In this document: piece after piece, positions 16,868-26,384 of the stretch | Position numbering within the stretch: position 1 is the stretch's first letter | How the letters are laid out: every line of letters starts with the position of its first letter | NCBI GenBank assembly: GCA_009928665.1 | Contig: SACF01000025.1 | Span: 1 to 57,508, forward strand | Source: Alphaproteobacteria bacterium | Lineage (GTDB): Bacteria; Bacteroidota; Bacteroidia; Bacteroidales; FEN-979 | DNA: 57,508 bases | Direction of reading: 5' to 3' | The notes under the pieces: model-generated | Databases searched by the model: none | Seen by the model: only the letters and a program-made list of their open reading frames with translations | Told to the model about the DNA's origin: nothing | Translations under genes and position numbers: made by a program

Positions 16868-17017
16868 TGATGTGAAATTTGGTCGGTAAAGTTACGTTTT
16901 TCCGGGTTTCAGATCAGATCTCGTGTTCGATACAGCCTCACCGCTGCGAGCCAATAGAACGATAAAGATCCTAAAAGGGGTTCATGGATAAAGATCCCAA
17001 GATGATTGGAAAAAGTG

Positions 17018-17025
17018 TACCTTTG
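17018..17025 (+). promoter_or_regulatory. -7 box for pyrE
   Basis: TACCTTTG, an exact TAnnTTTG match, 27 bases upstream of the ATG. No convincing -33 box. Confidence 0.5.
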
Positions 17026-17051
17026 TAGCCAAATTTGATAACTATACCATA

Positions 17052-17681
17052 ATGATCTATAACAAAGATATTGCTTTCAGAACCGCAGAACTTTTACTGA
17101 AGATCAAGGCTGTTAAATTAAGTCCGAATGATCTTTTCACCTGGGCATCAGGAATCAAATCACCCATCTATTGTGATAATCGGATCACCCTCTCCTACCC
17201 AGAGATCCGTACTTTTATCAGGCAGAATTTTGTTAAATCGATTCAGGAAAGCAGTTTTGAGCCCGAAGCAATAGCCGGTGTAGCAACCGGTGGCATTGCA
17301 CAGGGAGCGCTCATTGCACAGGAATTGGGGCTTCCTTTTGCTTATGTAAGATCAGGAAAGAAAGATCATGGTCTGACCAATCAGATCGAAGGGGAACTTC
17401 GCAACGAACAGCGTGTCGTGGTCGTCGAAGACCTCATATCTACGGGAAGCTCGAGTCTGGGAGCGGTTGAAGCGTTACGGGGCATAGGGTGCAATGTAAA
17501 AGGAATGGTAGCCATCTTTACCTACAACCTTCCAAAGGCTGAAAAATCATTTAAAGAAGCCGACTGTGATCTGATCACGCTAACCGACTATGAGCACCTG
17601 ATTCAACGGGCTGCTGAAATTGGGTATATCAAAGAAGCGGATATTAAGGTACTTCAGGATTTCAAGCAATCACTGAGCTAA
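17052..17681 (+). CDS. pyrE: Orotate phosphoribosyltransferase
   Basis: 209 residues, normal length. The PRPP-binding motif is VVVVEDLISTGSSSLGAVEAL (about 127-147), and KLSPNDLFTWASGIKSPIYCDNR is the orotate-site lead-in typical of PyrE. It makes orotidine 5'-phosphate from orotate and PRPP in pyrimidine synthesis. Single-gene unit with its own promoter and a terminator 19 bases downstream. Confidence 0.95.
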   Translation: MIYNKDIAFRTAELLLKIKAVKLSPNDLFTWASGIKSPIYCDNRITLSYPEIRTFIRQNFVKSIQESSFEPEAIAGVATGGIAQGALIAQELGLPFAYVRSGKKDHGLTNQIEGELRNEQRVVVVEDLISTGSSSLGAVEALRGIGCNVKGMVAIFTYNLPKAEKSFKEADCDLITLTDYEHLIQRAAEIGYIKEADIKVLQDFKQSLS

Positions 17682-17699
17682 CGTGAAACTTGTAACAAA

Positions 17700-17743
17700 A
17701 AAAAAGGAGGATGTCCCGGTAATCTGAGACATCCTCCTTTTTA
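17700..17743. terminator. Bidirectional intrinsic terminator
   Basis: AAAAAGGAGGATGTC (17701-17715) pairs with GACATCCTCCTTTTT (17728-17742), a 15-bp stem with a 12-base loop, A-rich on one side and T-rich on the other. It separates the convergent pyrE and T9SS genes. Confidence 0.9.
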
Positions 17744-17758
17744 TTTAGGAATAGTTCC

Positions 17759-20569
17759 TTAAAGTTTTATGAATTTACCGGATGCCGAACCAATTTTAAC
17801 AAAGTAAGTACCCGATGGCAGATTTGAAACATTCAGTGTACCGGTGAATGTTCCCTTTGGCTGAATCCCAAAATTCTGCTGGATGACCGTTCGTCCCATC
17901 AAATCGATAACCATTACGGTTGTCATGGAAGCCTCAGAAGTGACACAGGATATATTCATTTGATCCTTGACCGGATTTGGAGTTACCGAAATCTTTCCGT
18001 ATGATGGTAAAGATTCGGCAACCGGTGAATCGATGCCAACCGGAGTCAGGAACGTTGTATCCATCCAGATTCCACGACCGTAAGAAGCCAAATAGATAGC
18101 CCCATAGTTAATGATATGATAATCCCGCATTGCTTGTTGTTTGATCTCTGTTATTGCCACATCACCTATATTCTCCATTTCAGTTCCCCATTGCGGCGCG
18201 CCTGATGTAAGTCCGGTTGTACTGAAAAGACCTACATCGGTACCAACAATCGCGTTGTTCCCATGCATTTCAATAAGTCCGCTGTAAACCGGAGCCTTGG
18301 GAAGGTTCGATTGAACTGAAGTAAAGGCAGGTTCAGCAGCGCCACCATTGGAAGTAAAATAAACATAATCCTGATTTCCATAATTTCCGAGTGTAAACAA
18401 CACTTCGTTTGAATTTTTAGGATTGATGGAGATGGAGGTTACCGTACGACCTGCCATGGGCGTGTTGGCGAAAACATTTTTTACCAGCACACATTGCGGA
18501 CTGAATTCATTGGCCGTAACGGAATCAGTGGCATTGATAAGGCCGGTAAGGCGGATAACCCGGCCCTTTATGGTCCCTGCCCACAGTGTATTCAGGTCGG
18601 CTGAGACCGCAAAGGTATTGATCAGGTCAACTTTTGAGGCAGTATCACTGAGAACATAGAAATACTCCGGATCCTTATAGAATTTGAGCATATCTTTGGT
18701 CATAAAGATACCTCTGCCATAACTGGTGGCCACCTTATTTCCATAATAGAAGAACCTGCTGGCAACAGGATCCTGAACCATGAGGCTGTCGCCTTTGTTA
18801 ATGGGGGCAGTAGTATAATAGGGAAACTTAACCCCGTTGCTGCTTTCAACCTGTACCAGCGTATCAGCGGGTATAGTTTTAATTCTGGCATAAAGTTTAA
18901 CACTGTCCGTGGATTGGGTAAATGTGAAACTTTCCCAGAGCTGCATGGGTATATAGTTTCCGTCCACGGCAATTATGCCATTCATGATATTGTTATCATA
19001 GGTAAGGTCTCTGTAATCGCGGCGCAGCAATGGAACAGCCGTATCCTGAATGGTAAAAACGCCGATATTATAATCAAGATTTGACCATACACAGGGACCT
19101 CCCGAAGAGTTCTGGAATAAACCATCGCTCCACAACGGGTATCCATCAGCAGGGCCATTGGTATAGGTTGGGTAGAAATATCCCATTGCCAGTGAGCCAA
19201 TATTTTGTCCGCCACCCATCACGAAGCGTTGTTTGGCCGACACTGCGATTGAGTTGAACTGAGCCGAACCAAGGTTCTTGTTACTGGTTTGGAATTGAAA
19301 CCCATCCAAGGTAATGGTTCCAACCGAAACTCCGCCATCAGTAGCCAGAACCAGGTTATTTTTATTATTAGGCCGGAACATGTAGGAGTGGTGATTGGCA
19401 GGGGCGCTGTTTGGAAACCAGGGAGAGTAATAACCTGAACTAGCTTGCTCCCAGTTATAATAACCTGTTGATTGCACCCGTTTCCCGTACCACATGTTGA
19501 CGCCTCCGAGTAAAACCTGATAGGGATCATCGGGGAATACTGCTATGGTATTGGAGGAACATCCTTCACCATTAAAGGGTTCAAATTTCGGGTTATTGGG
19601 AAAAATAACCGACCACGTCGTGCCTTTATCAACCGACGCGTAAATGCTTAAAAGCTTTCCATCGGGTTTTGCAAGACTGGCATACATAACGTTGGCATCG
19701 GAGGGTGCAATTGCAAAAGTCATCCAGCCGATTCCTCCCTTTGGTAAGGTAGTGGGTTCCCCGGTTGTGAGATTAATCCATGAACTTATATTCCCTCCGA
19801 TGGAGAGGTAAGCTGAATCATCGATTGCGGTAATAACGGAGCCATCAGGGCCGACACAAACATCCATCACATACCCTGTTTTTACCTTTGTCCAGTCATT
19901 GACATTATCGGTATAAAACAAACCTTCGCTGGTGGCGGCAAAAAGTCTACCTGAATTTGCATCAAGGGCCAGTTTGGTAATGCCTGCAAAATTGGGATTG
20001 TTATGCGTGGAAGGGATGACGGTGAAGGAATTGTTGTTTTCTGATTTATAGATACCTGTTCCGGTCAATGTGATTGTTTTACAGGATGTGATCCCGGTGG
20101 CGGCATAAACCGTTCCATTGGAAGCCTGAACCAGAGACGATACTTTTAACACTTCGTTACCTTCAACCGGCATTGGGTTCCAGGTCAACCCCAGATTGGT
20201 GGATTTCCAGATCCCGCCGGATTCGGAACCAGCCAGAATCGTAAGACCCTCGGGATCTGTTTTGTCAAAAATCGCACTCCAGATTATTCCGGAATAATTA
20301 TCGGGGCCTGCATTGAACCAGTTCAGGTTCATTGCATCGGCAGTGGATTTGGTTCTGAGAGATGCAGCCTCCTGACGGGCGCTGAAAAGGTCGGCAGGGT
20401 TGACAATACCTGAATTTTGATTGGCGCGGATAGTCGCCCATCGCGTACCGTCGGGTCTTTTTGAATTCAGGTCCCCAAGCTGGCCGGCCATTGACAGGGC
20501 AGACAGAAAAATCAGGTTAAGTCCGAAGCATACTGCAAGCAGGCCAAAGTGTAAAAATCTTTTTTTCAT
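17759..20569 (-). CDS. Large secreted BNR/sortilin-like beta-propeller protein with T9SS sorting domain
   Basis: 936 residues from MKKRFLHFGLL; the open frame extends upstream to a TTG at 20647 but the signal peptide (ending SMAGQ) starts properly at the ATG at 20569. The body carries many GGIWKSTNLGLTWNP-type turns (SGGIWKS, GIYKSENNN, SVDKGTTWS), the signature of BNR/VPS10 propellers seen in secreted glycosidase-like and structural proteins. The last 80 residues are a T9SS sorting domain: VTPNPVKDQMNIS, IDLMGRTV, LPSGTYFVKI. Predicted extracellular or cell-surface protein of unknown activity. It lies downstream of the Bat operon but has its own promoter box. Confidence 0.85.
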   Translation of the reverse strand: MKKRFLHFGLLAVCFGLNLIFLSALSMAGQLGDLNSKRPDGTRWATIRANQNSGIVNPADLFSARQEAASLRTKSTADAMNLNWFNAGPDNYSGIIWSAIFDKTDPEGLTILAGSESGGIWKSTNLGLTWNPMPVEGNEVLKVSSLVQASNGTVYAATGITSCKTITLTGTGIYKSENNNSFTVIPSTHNNPNFAGITKLALDANSGRLFAATSEGLFYTDNVNDWTKVKTGYVMDVCVGPDGSVITAIDDSAYLSIGGNISSWINLTTGEPTTLPKGGIGWMTFAIAPSDANVMYASLAKPDGKLLSIYASVDKGTTWSVIFPNNPKFEPFNGEGCSSNTIAVFPDDPYQVLLGGVNMWYGKRVQSTGYYNWEQASSGYYSPWFPNSAPANHHSYMFRPNNKNNLVLATDGGVSVGTITLDGFQFQTSNKNLGSAQFNSIAVSAKQRFVMGGGQNIGSLAMGYFYPTYTNGPADGYPLWSDGLFQNSSGGPCVWSNLDYNIGVFTIQDTAVPLLRRDYRDLTYDNNIMNGIIAVDGNYIPMQLWESFTFTQSTDSVKLYARIKTIPADTLVQVESSNGVKFPYYTTAPINKGDSLMVQDPVASRFFYYGNKVATSYGRGIFMTKDMLKFYKDPEYFYVLSDTASKVDLINTFAVSADLNTLWAGTIKGRVIRLTGLINATDSVTANEFSPQCVLVKNVFANTPMAGRTVTSISINPKNSNEVLFTLGNYGNQDYVYFTSNGGAAEPAFTSVQSNLPKAPVYSGLIEMHGNNAIVGTDVGLFSTTGLTSGAPQWGTEMENIGDVAITEIKQQAMRDYHIINYGAIYLASYGRGIWMDTTFLTPVGIDSPVAESLPSYGKISVTPNPVKDQMNISCVTSEASMTTVMVIDLMGRTVIQQNFGIQPKGTFTGTLNVSNLPSGTYFVKIGSASGKFIKL

Positions 20570-20673
20570 ATTACTCATTTTAATTTTTACGTATATAGTT
20601 CTTGATGAATTATTTCTTATTGCCTTGTAAATCAAACTGTAAGCCAATCACTTCCGATTCTTCTTTAATCGAA

Positions 20674-20681
20674 CAAATATA
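20674..20681 (-). promoter_or_regulatory. -7 box for the 936-residue T9SS protein gene
   Basis: TATATTTG on the minus strand, giving a leader of about 98 bases to the ATG at 20569. Supports independent transcription from the Bat operon upstream. Confidence 0.45.
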
Positions 20682-20765
20682 AAGGAAAAACTTTATTCTC
20701 CAAAAAAAAAATATATGACTTGCCCCTCCTTATCGGTAATACAGGGATGTGGAAAGATATTCAGG

Positions 20766-21527
20766 TTAGATTTTCTCGAGTGCAGTTGCCGGAAGCCAAC
20801 CGACACTTCCGTTGGCAATCCTGATCTCGTACCAGTTACCTATATGGTCAAGAAGTATGATCTTGGTCCCTTCGTGGACTACAAAAAGGTCGGTACTTTT
20901 CTCATCGGGAGAACTTTTGACTGTGATGGTTGGTGTGAAAATTATCGCTTCGTTGGTTGATTGTTTCCGGGTGTACCCACTCCAGGAAAACAGGAAGGAG
21001 AACAGGGCTAATATTATCAGGACAATACCCACTCCAAAACCGATCTTTCTCAAGGCAAGAATGCCTGAAGCAAGGTACAGAATCCCTGAGAAAAGGCCAA
21101 TAATAAAAAGAATCACACCTAATTTCGCCCATCCGTCGATAGAAGTCAATTGAACCACGGCGCGGAACCAGCGTTGATAGAACATTTCGGGAAGGGGTTC
21201 AATTTTATCCGAAATTTTTGTGTTAGCCACATTCAGATTGAAGATAATATCCTCATTGGATGGTTCCAATCGTTTTGCACGTTCGTACCAGAGAATGGCG
21301 GCTGGATAATCGTTCATTTTAAAATAACTGTTACCCAGGTTGTAATAAAGCTCCGGCGCTTCAAGTCCCCTGTCAGTAACATTCCTGAAATATTGAACAG
21401 CTTCCTGATAATTTCCCAGAGAATATGCTTTGTTGCCTTTCTGAATCAACAATTGTTCATCCCCCGCATAAAGGTATCCTGATAAGCACATCATCAGTAT
21501 GATCCCGATAATTTGTTTCATTGTCAT
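20766..21527 (-). CDS. batE: BatE: TPR and SH3-domain protein
   Basis: 253 residues. Signal peptide or anchor MTMKQIIGIILMMCLSGYLYA, then two to three TPR units (GNKAYSLGNYQEAVQYFRNV, LYYNLGNSYFKMNDYPAAILWYERAKRL). Two membrane segments at about 140-185 follow, then a C-terminal bacterial SH3 domain (VHEGTKIILLDHIGNWYEIRIANGSVGWLP). Last gene of the Bat operon, 6 bases after batD. Bat proteins in Bacteroides are linked to aerotolerance and envelope integrity; the SH3 end probably faces the periplasm. Confidence 0.85.
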   Translation of the reverse strand: MTMKQIIGIILMMCLSGYLYAGDEQLLIQKGNKAYSLGNYQEAVQYFRNVTDRGLEAPELYYNLGNSYFKMNDYPAAILWYERAKRLEPSNEDIIFNLNVANTKISDKIEPLPEMFYQRWFRAVVQLTSIDGWAKLGVILFIIGLFSGILYLASGILALRKIGFGVGIVLIILALFSFLFSWSGYTRKQSTNEAIIFTPTITVKSSPDEKSTDLFVVHEGTKIILLDHIGNWYEIRIANGSVGWLPATALEKI

Positions 21528-21533
21528 GATCTT

Positions 21534-23384
21534 TTACCTCAATTCCCGTTCAATGTTTGTGATTATTTGAAGAGCTTCATTATAAATCCGCTCCATATTC
21601 ACCATTTTTTCGCCGGGCGCAAACCTGGCAAATTCAGTGTTATTTAAAGTTTCGATGAATTGTGTTATGATCTGTTCACTGACATTTTTTTGTTTGAGGG
21701 CATCGTGTACCGAGGAGATGCTCAAATCGGACAGCGGGATGGTGAATTTATCGCTCAGATAGCCCCATAAAGCCTGGGAAATTGCCACATAGAAATCGTC
21801 CTGAGCCCCTGATTTCCAGAATTCCTCTGCTTTTCTCAAGTGTTTGCGTGCGATCTTGGTAGCCTTAAGATTTTTCATCAGGATGGTATCGTTACGCCGC
21901 GCTGCCAGTTTCCGCCAAAATAGCAGAAATATCATAAATATCACTAGGGGGACAGCAAGAAACAACCAGAACCCCAATGAACCGAAAAATAGTTTACCGG
22001 CAGGATTCAAGGCGATGATTCCATCTTTAATATGACGAATATCACTGCCAATATATTTGATCTCCTCCTTATTGGCACCCGAATAGGTCATCACTGCCTG
22101 TGACTCCCCGGTTCCTTTTTCGACATCCAGGGTAAATTCAGGACTGGTTAAAGTGATATATCTTTTTTTGTCGAGATCATAATATGAGAAGTTGATGGGC
22201 TTTATGGTGAACTTTCCCGGTTTCCGCGGTATCAGCAGGTACTCAAAAATCTGGTTCCCGGTTATCCCGGAAGCGGTTGTCTGAATATCGCTTGTTACTT
22301 TAGGATCATAATTTTCAAAATCGGGCGGAAAAACAACATTCATTTTATCGATCAACTGAATATTACCTTTTCCGCTGACGGTGCATTTCAGGGCAACGGC
22401 TTCGTTGGTTTTCAACCTCGATTTATCGACCTCCGTCCGAAAAGTAAAATTACCGACGGCTCCACTGAAATCGGCAGGTTTTCCCTCTTCGGGCAGGGGG
22501 CGGGCGTTAATGACCAACGGATTGGATTTCAGGTTCTTTTCGACATTGGCAATTCCCGAGTTAAAAAAGGAATCATTAAAAAAATCGTCGAAAAACGGAT
22601 CGCCGGTCCGGGTCTTTGTCTGTTTCCGCACCTGAGCCACGCAGGTCAGTTCCATTGGATCAACGATAAGTTTCCCGGTTTTCAACGGATAAAGCGCATA
22701 CTTTCTGATGTCGGCAACCAGATATTGTTCGCCGTCGATCATCTGGGTGGTGGGCTGCAATTTATCATTGTCCTTGGTCAGGTTCTGCGACCAGAAACCC
22801 GGGAAAGCCGGCGCTTTGCTTATATTGATCCCGGAAATCTGAACTTTTGTATAGATCTTATAGGTAATTACCACGCCTTCACCCTGGAGGGGATTTGAAT
22901 TTGAGGCAAATGCCTTGACAAATACATCATTTCCGCCACTGGTTGAAGTCCCGCTTCCGGATTGACCTTTACTCAGAAGGGTAGGATTCTGGCCGGCCGG
23001 AACATTTGGGTTTTTGACAACTTTGATATTCAGGGTGTTTGAAGTATAGTGCTTTCCATCGACATTCACCGAAGCCGGGGCAAGATCAAAGGACCCTTCT
23101 TTAATGGCCTGAAGAAGATAGGTAAAGGAGTAGGTAATGGTCATCGTGGTGCGCCCGTTGACCGACCTGATCGAGGAACTGGTACTTGTGTTGGGCCCGC
23201 TGAGCATACCGAATCCCTGCAGATTCGGACCTCTGAAGCCTGAAGCCTCTTTGTTTACCGTGTACATGAGGGTAAAGGTCTCTCCGACAGCAACCGTCTG
23301 TTTGGCAGAAGCGGTAAACTGCACATCCTGGCTATACAATGACAGGCAGGATAAGAGAATTGCTATCGTCAATATATATCTCAT
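21534..23384 (-). CDS. batD: BatD: oxygen-tolerance protein
   Basis: 616 residues. Cleavable signal peptide (ILLSCLSLYSQD). Periplasmic Ig-like domains are seen as repeated FTASAKQTVAVGETF-like, FRTEVDKSRLKTNEAVALKCTVSGKGNI-type strands. A transmembrane segment lies near 475-497 (FWLFLAVPLVIFMIFLLFW), and a cytoplasmic helical tail ends ALWGYLSDKFTIPLSDL to NTEFARFAPGEKM. Scaffold-like partner of the VWA proteins BatA and BatB in the inner membrane. Between batC (49 bases upstream) and batE. Confidence 0.88.
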   Translation of the reverse strand: MRYILTIAILLSCLSLYSQDVQFTASAKQTVAVGETFTLMYTVNKEASGFRGPNLQGFGMLSGPNTSTSSSIRSVNGRTTMTITYSFTYLLQAIKEGSFDLAPASVNVDGKHYTSNTLNIKVVKNPNVPAGQNPTLLSKGQSGSGTSTSGGNDVFVKAFASNSNPLQGEGVVITYKIYTKVQISGINISKAPAFPGFWSQNLTKDNDKLQPTTQMIDGEQYLVADIRKYALYPLKTGKLIVDPMELTCVAQVRKQTKTRTGDPFFDDFFNDSFFNSGIANVEKNLKSNPLVINARPLPEEGKPADFSGAVGNFTFRTEVDKSRLKTNEAVALKCTVSGKGNIQLIDKMNVVFPPDFENYDPKVTSDIQTTASGITGNQIFEYLLIPRKPGKFTIKPINFSYYDLDKKRYITLTSPEFTLDVEKGTGESQAVMTYSGANKEEIKYIGSDIRHIKDGIIALNPAGKLFFGSLGFWLFLAVPLVIFMIFLLFWRKLAARRNDTILMKNLKATKIARKHLRKAEEFWKSGAQDDFYVAISQALWGYLSDKFTIPLSDLSISSVHDALKQKNVSEQIITQFIETLNNTEFARFAPGEKMVNMERIYNEALQIITNIERELR

Positions 23385-23433
23385 ATCAGAAAAATCAATA
23401 CTCCCGGGTTAAAATCATGTTGAATGAGAATCA

Positions 23434-24162
23434 TTACCAATCTTTTTCCACGCCTGTGACCTGCACTTTAGCTTTTTGCTTATTTACTTTCTGCATGGTC
23501 TTTTTTTCATCATTTTTCAGCGCTTCCAGCATCCGGTCCGCATCTTCCTTGCTTATTTTTTTCTGGTCCTGGGGTGGCTTCTGCTGATCCTTGTTGTCAT
23601 TTTTATCGTTCTGGTCCTGTTTCTGATCCTTTTTTTCGTCTTGCTTGTCTTTATTGTCCTTATTTTGCTGCTGCTGTTGCTGCTGCTGCTTTTTCAGCAT
23701 CATTTTGGCATATTCGAGATTGTATTTCGTATCCTTGTTCCTGGGATCGTTCAGCAATGAATTTTTAAAGGCCGCGATACTTTTTTCGTACTCCTTGGAT
23801 TGCAGGAAGGAATTACCCAGATTATGAAACATTTTAGCCTGGGTCTCCTTATCATGTTTCCCGGTCACCATGCTGCTGTAAAGTTTGGCAGATTCTTCAA
23901 AGTTATTGTTTTTATATACTGCCGTACCCAGATTAAACTGACCCTTAACAGATCCCTTATTCAATTCGAGGGCTTTACGATAATCTTTTTCAGCTTCTTT
24001 GTAGTTTCCCTTTTCAAATTCGGAATTGCCCTTACGTAACAATTTATTTTCCTTTTGCGAAAAGGATGTCGAAGGCAAAATTAACAACAAGATAATCAAA
24101 CAGGTACCCGGTAACGCCCGAATGAATAATCTTCTTAGTACCCGTGAAGATAATGCCATCAT
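23434..24162 (-). CDS. batC: BatC: TPR protein with poly-Gln linker
   Basis: 242 residues. N-terminal membrane segment (LPGTCLIILLLILPSTSFS), then four TPR-like helices pairs (EFEKGNYKEAEKDYRKALELN, FNLGTAVYKNNNFEESAKLYS, FHNLGNSFLQSKEYEKSIAAFKNSL). Then a run of eight Gln and a highly charged Lys/Asp/Gln-rich tail. The Gln run is coded by CAG/CAA triplets, a possible slippage site. Its start overlaps the batB stop by 4 bases (ATGA), so the two are translationally coupled. BatB-BatC-BatE complexes are known in Leptospira. Confidence 0.85.
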   Translation of the reverse strand: MMALSSRVLRRLFIRALPGTCLIILLLILPSTSFSQKENKLLRKGNSEFEKGNYKEAEKDYRKALELNKGSVKGQFNLGTAVYKNNNFEESAKLYSSMVTGKHDKETQAKMFHNLGNSFLQSKEYEKSIAAFKNSLLNDPRNKDTKYNLEYAKMMLKKQQQQQQQQNKDNKDKQDEKKDQKQDQNDKNDNKDQQKPPQDQKKISKEDADRMLEALKNDEKKTMQKVNKQKAKVQVTGVEKDW

Positions 24163-25187
24163 TTTTCAAAAAGTTTGACCTGTTGCAACCATTTTGTTTT
24201 TCGCTCAAAAATAAAGAGATCGAGAATCAGGAAAAAGAGAGCCAGTGCCACGAAATACTGGAACTGGTCTTCATAATCACTATACTGTTTTTCTTCGATC
24301 TCTGATTTCTGGATTTTTGCAATATCATCGAAGATCTTCGAAAGTCCTGTCTCTGAAGTTGTGGCCCTCACATACATTCCTTTTCCAACGCTGGCAATTC
24401 GTTGCAGGAGGGTTTCATCGAGCCGGGTCATGATGGTGTTCCCTTCCCGGTCTTTTTTATATCCGATCTGGATATTCCCCGAATACTGCGGGATCGGCGC
24501 GCCTTCGGGCAATCCCATACCGATGGCATACACCATGATCCCTTTTTTAACGGCTGCCTCCGTTTGTTCAAGCACGCTTCCTTCATGGTCTTCACCATCG
24601 GTTATGATCACAATGGCTTTATTATGTTTGGATTCGCCAAAGCTTCCGGTCGCCAGTTCTATGGCTTCGGCGATTGCAGTACCCTGGGTCGGCACAACGG
24701 AGGTGTTGATGGTGGTGATGAACATCTTGGCGGCCGCGTAATCGGTTGTTATGGGCAATTGGGTAAAGGCTTTCCCGGCAAAAACGATGATTCCGATGCG
24801 ATCGCCTTCCAGGTTATCGATCAATCTGATTATGGATTGTTTGGCACGTTCCAGCCGGTCGGGTTTGATATCCTGAGCCATCATGGAATTAGAAACATCC
24901 AGGCAAATCATCAAATCGATTCCTTTTCGTTTGACCTTCTCCAGCCGCGAACCGGTTTGGGGATCTGCCAGGGCAATGATGAGCAGCGACAGAATGAGCA
25001 GAAACCCTATCCACTTAACAATGGGTTTTGCCACGGAATAACCCGGCATAAGCTGCCTGATCACCATCAATTCACCATATTTTTCGAGAGCCCTCTTTCT
25101 CCAGTGCATAAAAAACAGAAATAGCAGGATAAAAACCGGAATCAGGGTGAACAACCAGAAATAATAGGTATTTGCGAATCTGAACAA
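24159..25187 (-). CDS. batB: BatB: VWA-domain membrane protein
   Basis: 342 residues. Two N-terminal membrane helices (YYFWLFTLIPVFILLFLFF; WIGFLLILSLLIIAL) precede a von Willebrand factor A domain with an intact MIDAS (LDVSNSMMAQD near 95-105, with DGEDHEGS later). A C-terminal membrane helix YFVALALFFLILDLFIF follows. The domain faces the periplasm. Paralogue of the adjacent batA product. Overlaps batC by 4 bases. Confidence 0.9.
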   Translation of the reverse strand: MFRFANTYYFWLFTLIPVFILLFLFFMHWRKRALEKYGELMVIRQLMPGYSVAKPIVKWIGFLLILSLLIIALADPQTGSRLEKVKRKGIDLMICLDVSNSMMAQDIKPDRLERAKQSIIRLIDNLEGDRIGIIVFAGKAFTQLPITTDYAAAKMFITTINTSVVPTQGTAIAEAIELATGSFGESKHNKAIVIITDGEDHEGSVLEQTEAAVKKGIMVYAIGMGLPEGAPIPQYSGNIQIGYKKDREGNTIMTRLDETLLQRIASVGKGMYVRATTSETGLSKIFDDIAKIQKSEIEEKQYSDYEDQFQYFVALALFFLILDLFIFERKTKWLQQVKLFEK

Positions 25188-25245
25188 AGCTTTATGAATT
25201 AACGATTTATGATTTCAAATTGAATTTGCTTTAATAAAATGCACG

Positions 25246-26241
25246 TTATGGTATATTTCTCAGAATGACATATCGTATTAAGCCTTCCAGTATCATCAGG
25301 ATAAATGCAGCAAGAACAAGTGGCAGGAATTCTTCTTTTTTCTTCCGGAATTCGGTCACATCGATCTTTGATTTTTCCATTTTATCAATTTCCTGATAGA
25401 TGGCGCGAAGTTTATCCTTGTTGGTCGCCCTGAAATACTTACCATCGGTCATTTTCGCAATCTCCTTCATCAGGGGTTCGTCGATCTGCACATCCATCAT
25501 CTGGGTCTGCATTCCAAATGGGGTCTGTACCGGATAGGGAGCCTGTCCCATGGTACCGATTCCGATGGTATAAATCCGGATTCCGTAAAGTTTGGCAATC
25601 TCCGCAGCCGACCGTGGATCGAGCGAACCCATGTTGTTAACCCCGTCGGTAAGCAGGATGATAACCCTGCTTACTGCCTTGCTTCCCCGAAGCCTGTTGA
25701 CAGCCGTAGCCAGTCCGTCGCCGAGGGCAGTACCGTCATCAATGATTCCGCTGTGAATATCCCGGAACAGGTTTTTCAAAACAGAATGATCGGTGGTCAA
25801 AGGACATTGTGTAAAGGTCTCTCCACTGAAAATCACCAACCCGATCCGGTCATCCTGCCGGCCATCGATAAATTCCATGGCAACATCCTTGGCGGCTTCG
25901 AGGCGGTCGGGTCGGAAGTCCATTGCCAACATGGAACCGCTTACATCGAGGGCAATCACCAGGTCAATTCCTTCAACACTGATGTCTTTACGGCTGAGGC
26001 TGGTCTGTGGGCGGGCCAATGCAAGGATCAGCAAAGTTATGGTCAGAAGTCTGACTCCATAAATAACATATGTAAGATAGATCCTGAAATTCTTACCCGC
26101 TCGCGCGAATCCTTCAATGCTGCTGACCTGCAAATCGGCATAATTTCGCTTGCGGCGGTAAAAATACCAGGCCACCAGCGCAGGAATAACCAGCAACAGA
26201 AAGAGGAATCCGGGATTCGCGAAGGTCAGGGTTTTAAACAT
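25246..26241 (-). CDS. batA: BatA: VWA-domain membrane protein
   Basis: 331 residues, same layout as BatB: N-terminal helix (PGFLFLLLVIPALVAWYFY), second helix, VWA domain with MIDAS LDVSGSMLAMD near 93-103 and LTDGVNNMG, and a C-terminal helix (LVLAAFILMILEGLI). First of the batA-E genes; 58 bases separate it from batB, and 143 bases with unusual short repeats separate it from the gene upstream. Confidence 0.9.
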   Translation of the reverse strand: MFKTLTFANPGFLFLLLVIPALVAWYFYRRKRNYADLQVSSIEGFARAGKNFRIYLTYVIYGVRLLTITLLILALARPQTSLSRKDISVEGIDLVIALDVSGSMLAMDFRPDRLEAAKDVAMEFIDGRQDDRIGLVIFSGETFTQCPLTTDHSVLKNLFRDIHSGIIDDGTALGDGLATAVNRLRGSKAVSRVIILLTDGVNNMGSLDPRSAAEIAKLYGIRIYTIGIGTMGQAPYPVQTPFGMQTQMMDVQIDEPLMKEIAKMTDGKYFRATNKDKLRAIYQEIDKMEKSKIDVTEFRKKKEEFLPLVLAAFILMILEGLIRYVILRNIP

Positions 26242-26270
26242 AACCAGTTAAAATGTCAAAATTTAAATCA

Positions 26271-26298
26271 GGCATCAGGCATTGGCCATTAGCCATTA
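26271..26298. repeat. Four tandem degenerate heptamers
   Basis: GGCATCA, GGCATTG, GCCATTA, GCCATTA follow one another without gaps. Flanking it, AAATGTCAAAA occurs at 26251 and again at 26331, and AATTCAAAATTCAAATG-like runs fill 26318-26348. This lies inside the Bat operon between the BatD-like gene and batA. Function unknown. Confidence 0.55.
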
Positions 26299-26384
26299 GA
26301 GAAAAAATTATAACTTAAAATTCAAAATTCAAATGTCAAAAGTCAAAATAAAAAGGCTTTACGTTTTCACAAATATTATTACTG

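Noticed and set aside
16868..17017. Riboswitch or PyrR-type leader upstream of pyrE
   Set aside because: Only short chance pairings such as CTCG/CGAG and a repeated ATAAAGATCC are seen; the predicted promoter lies 27 bases from the ATG, leaving no room for a leader.
26271..26348. CRISPR array or insertion-sequence remnant
   Set aside because: Repeats are seven bases, gapless and degenerate, with no spacers, terminal inverted repeats or transposase.
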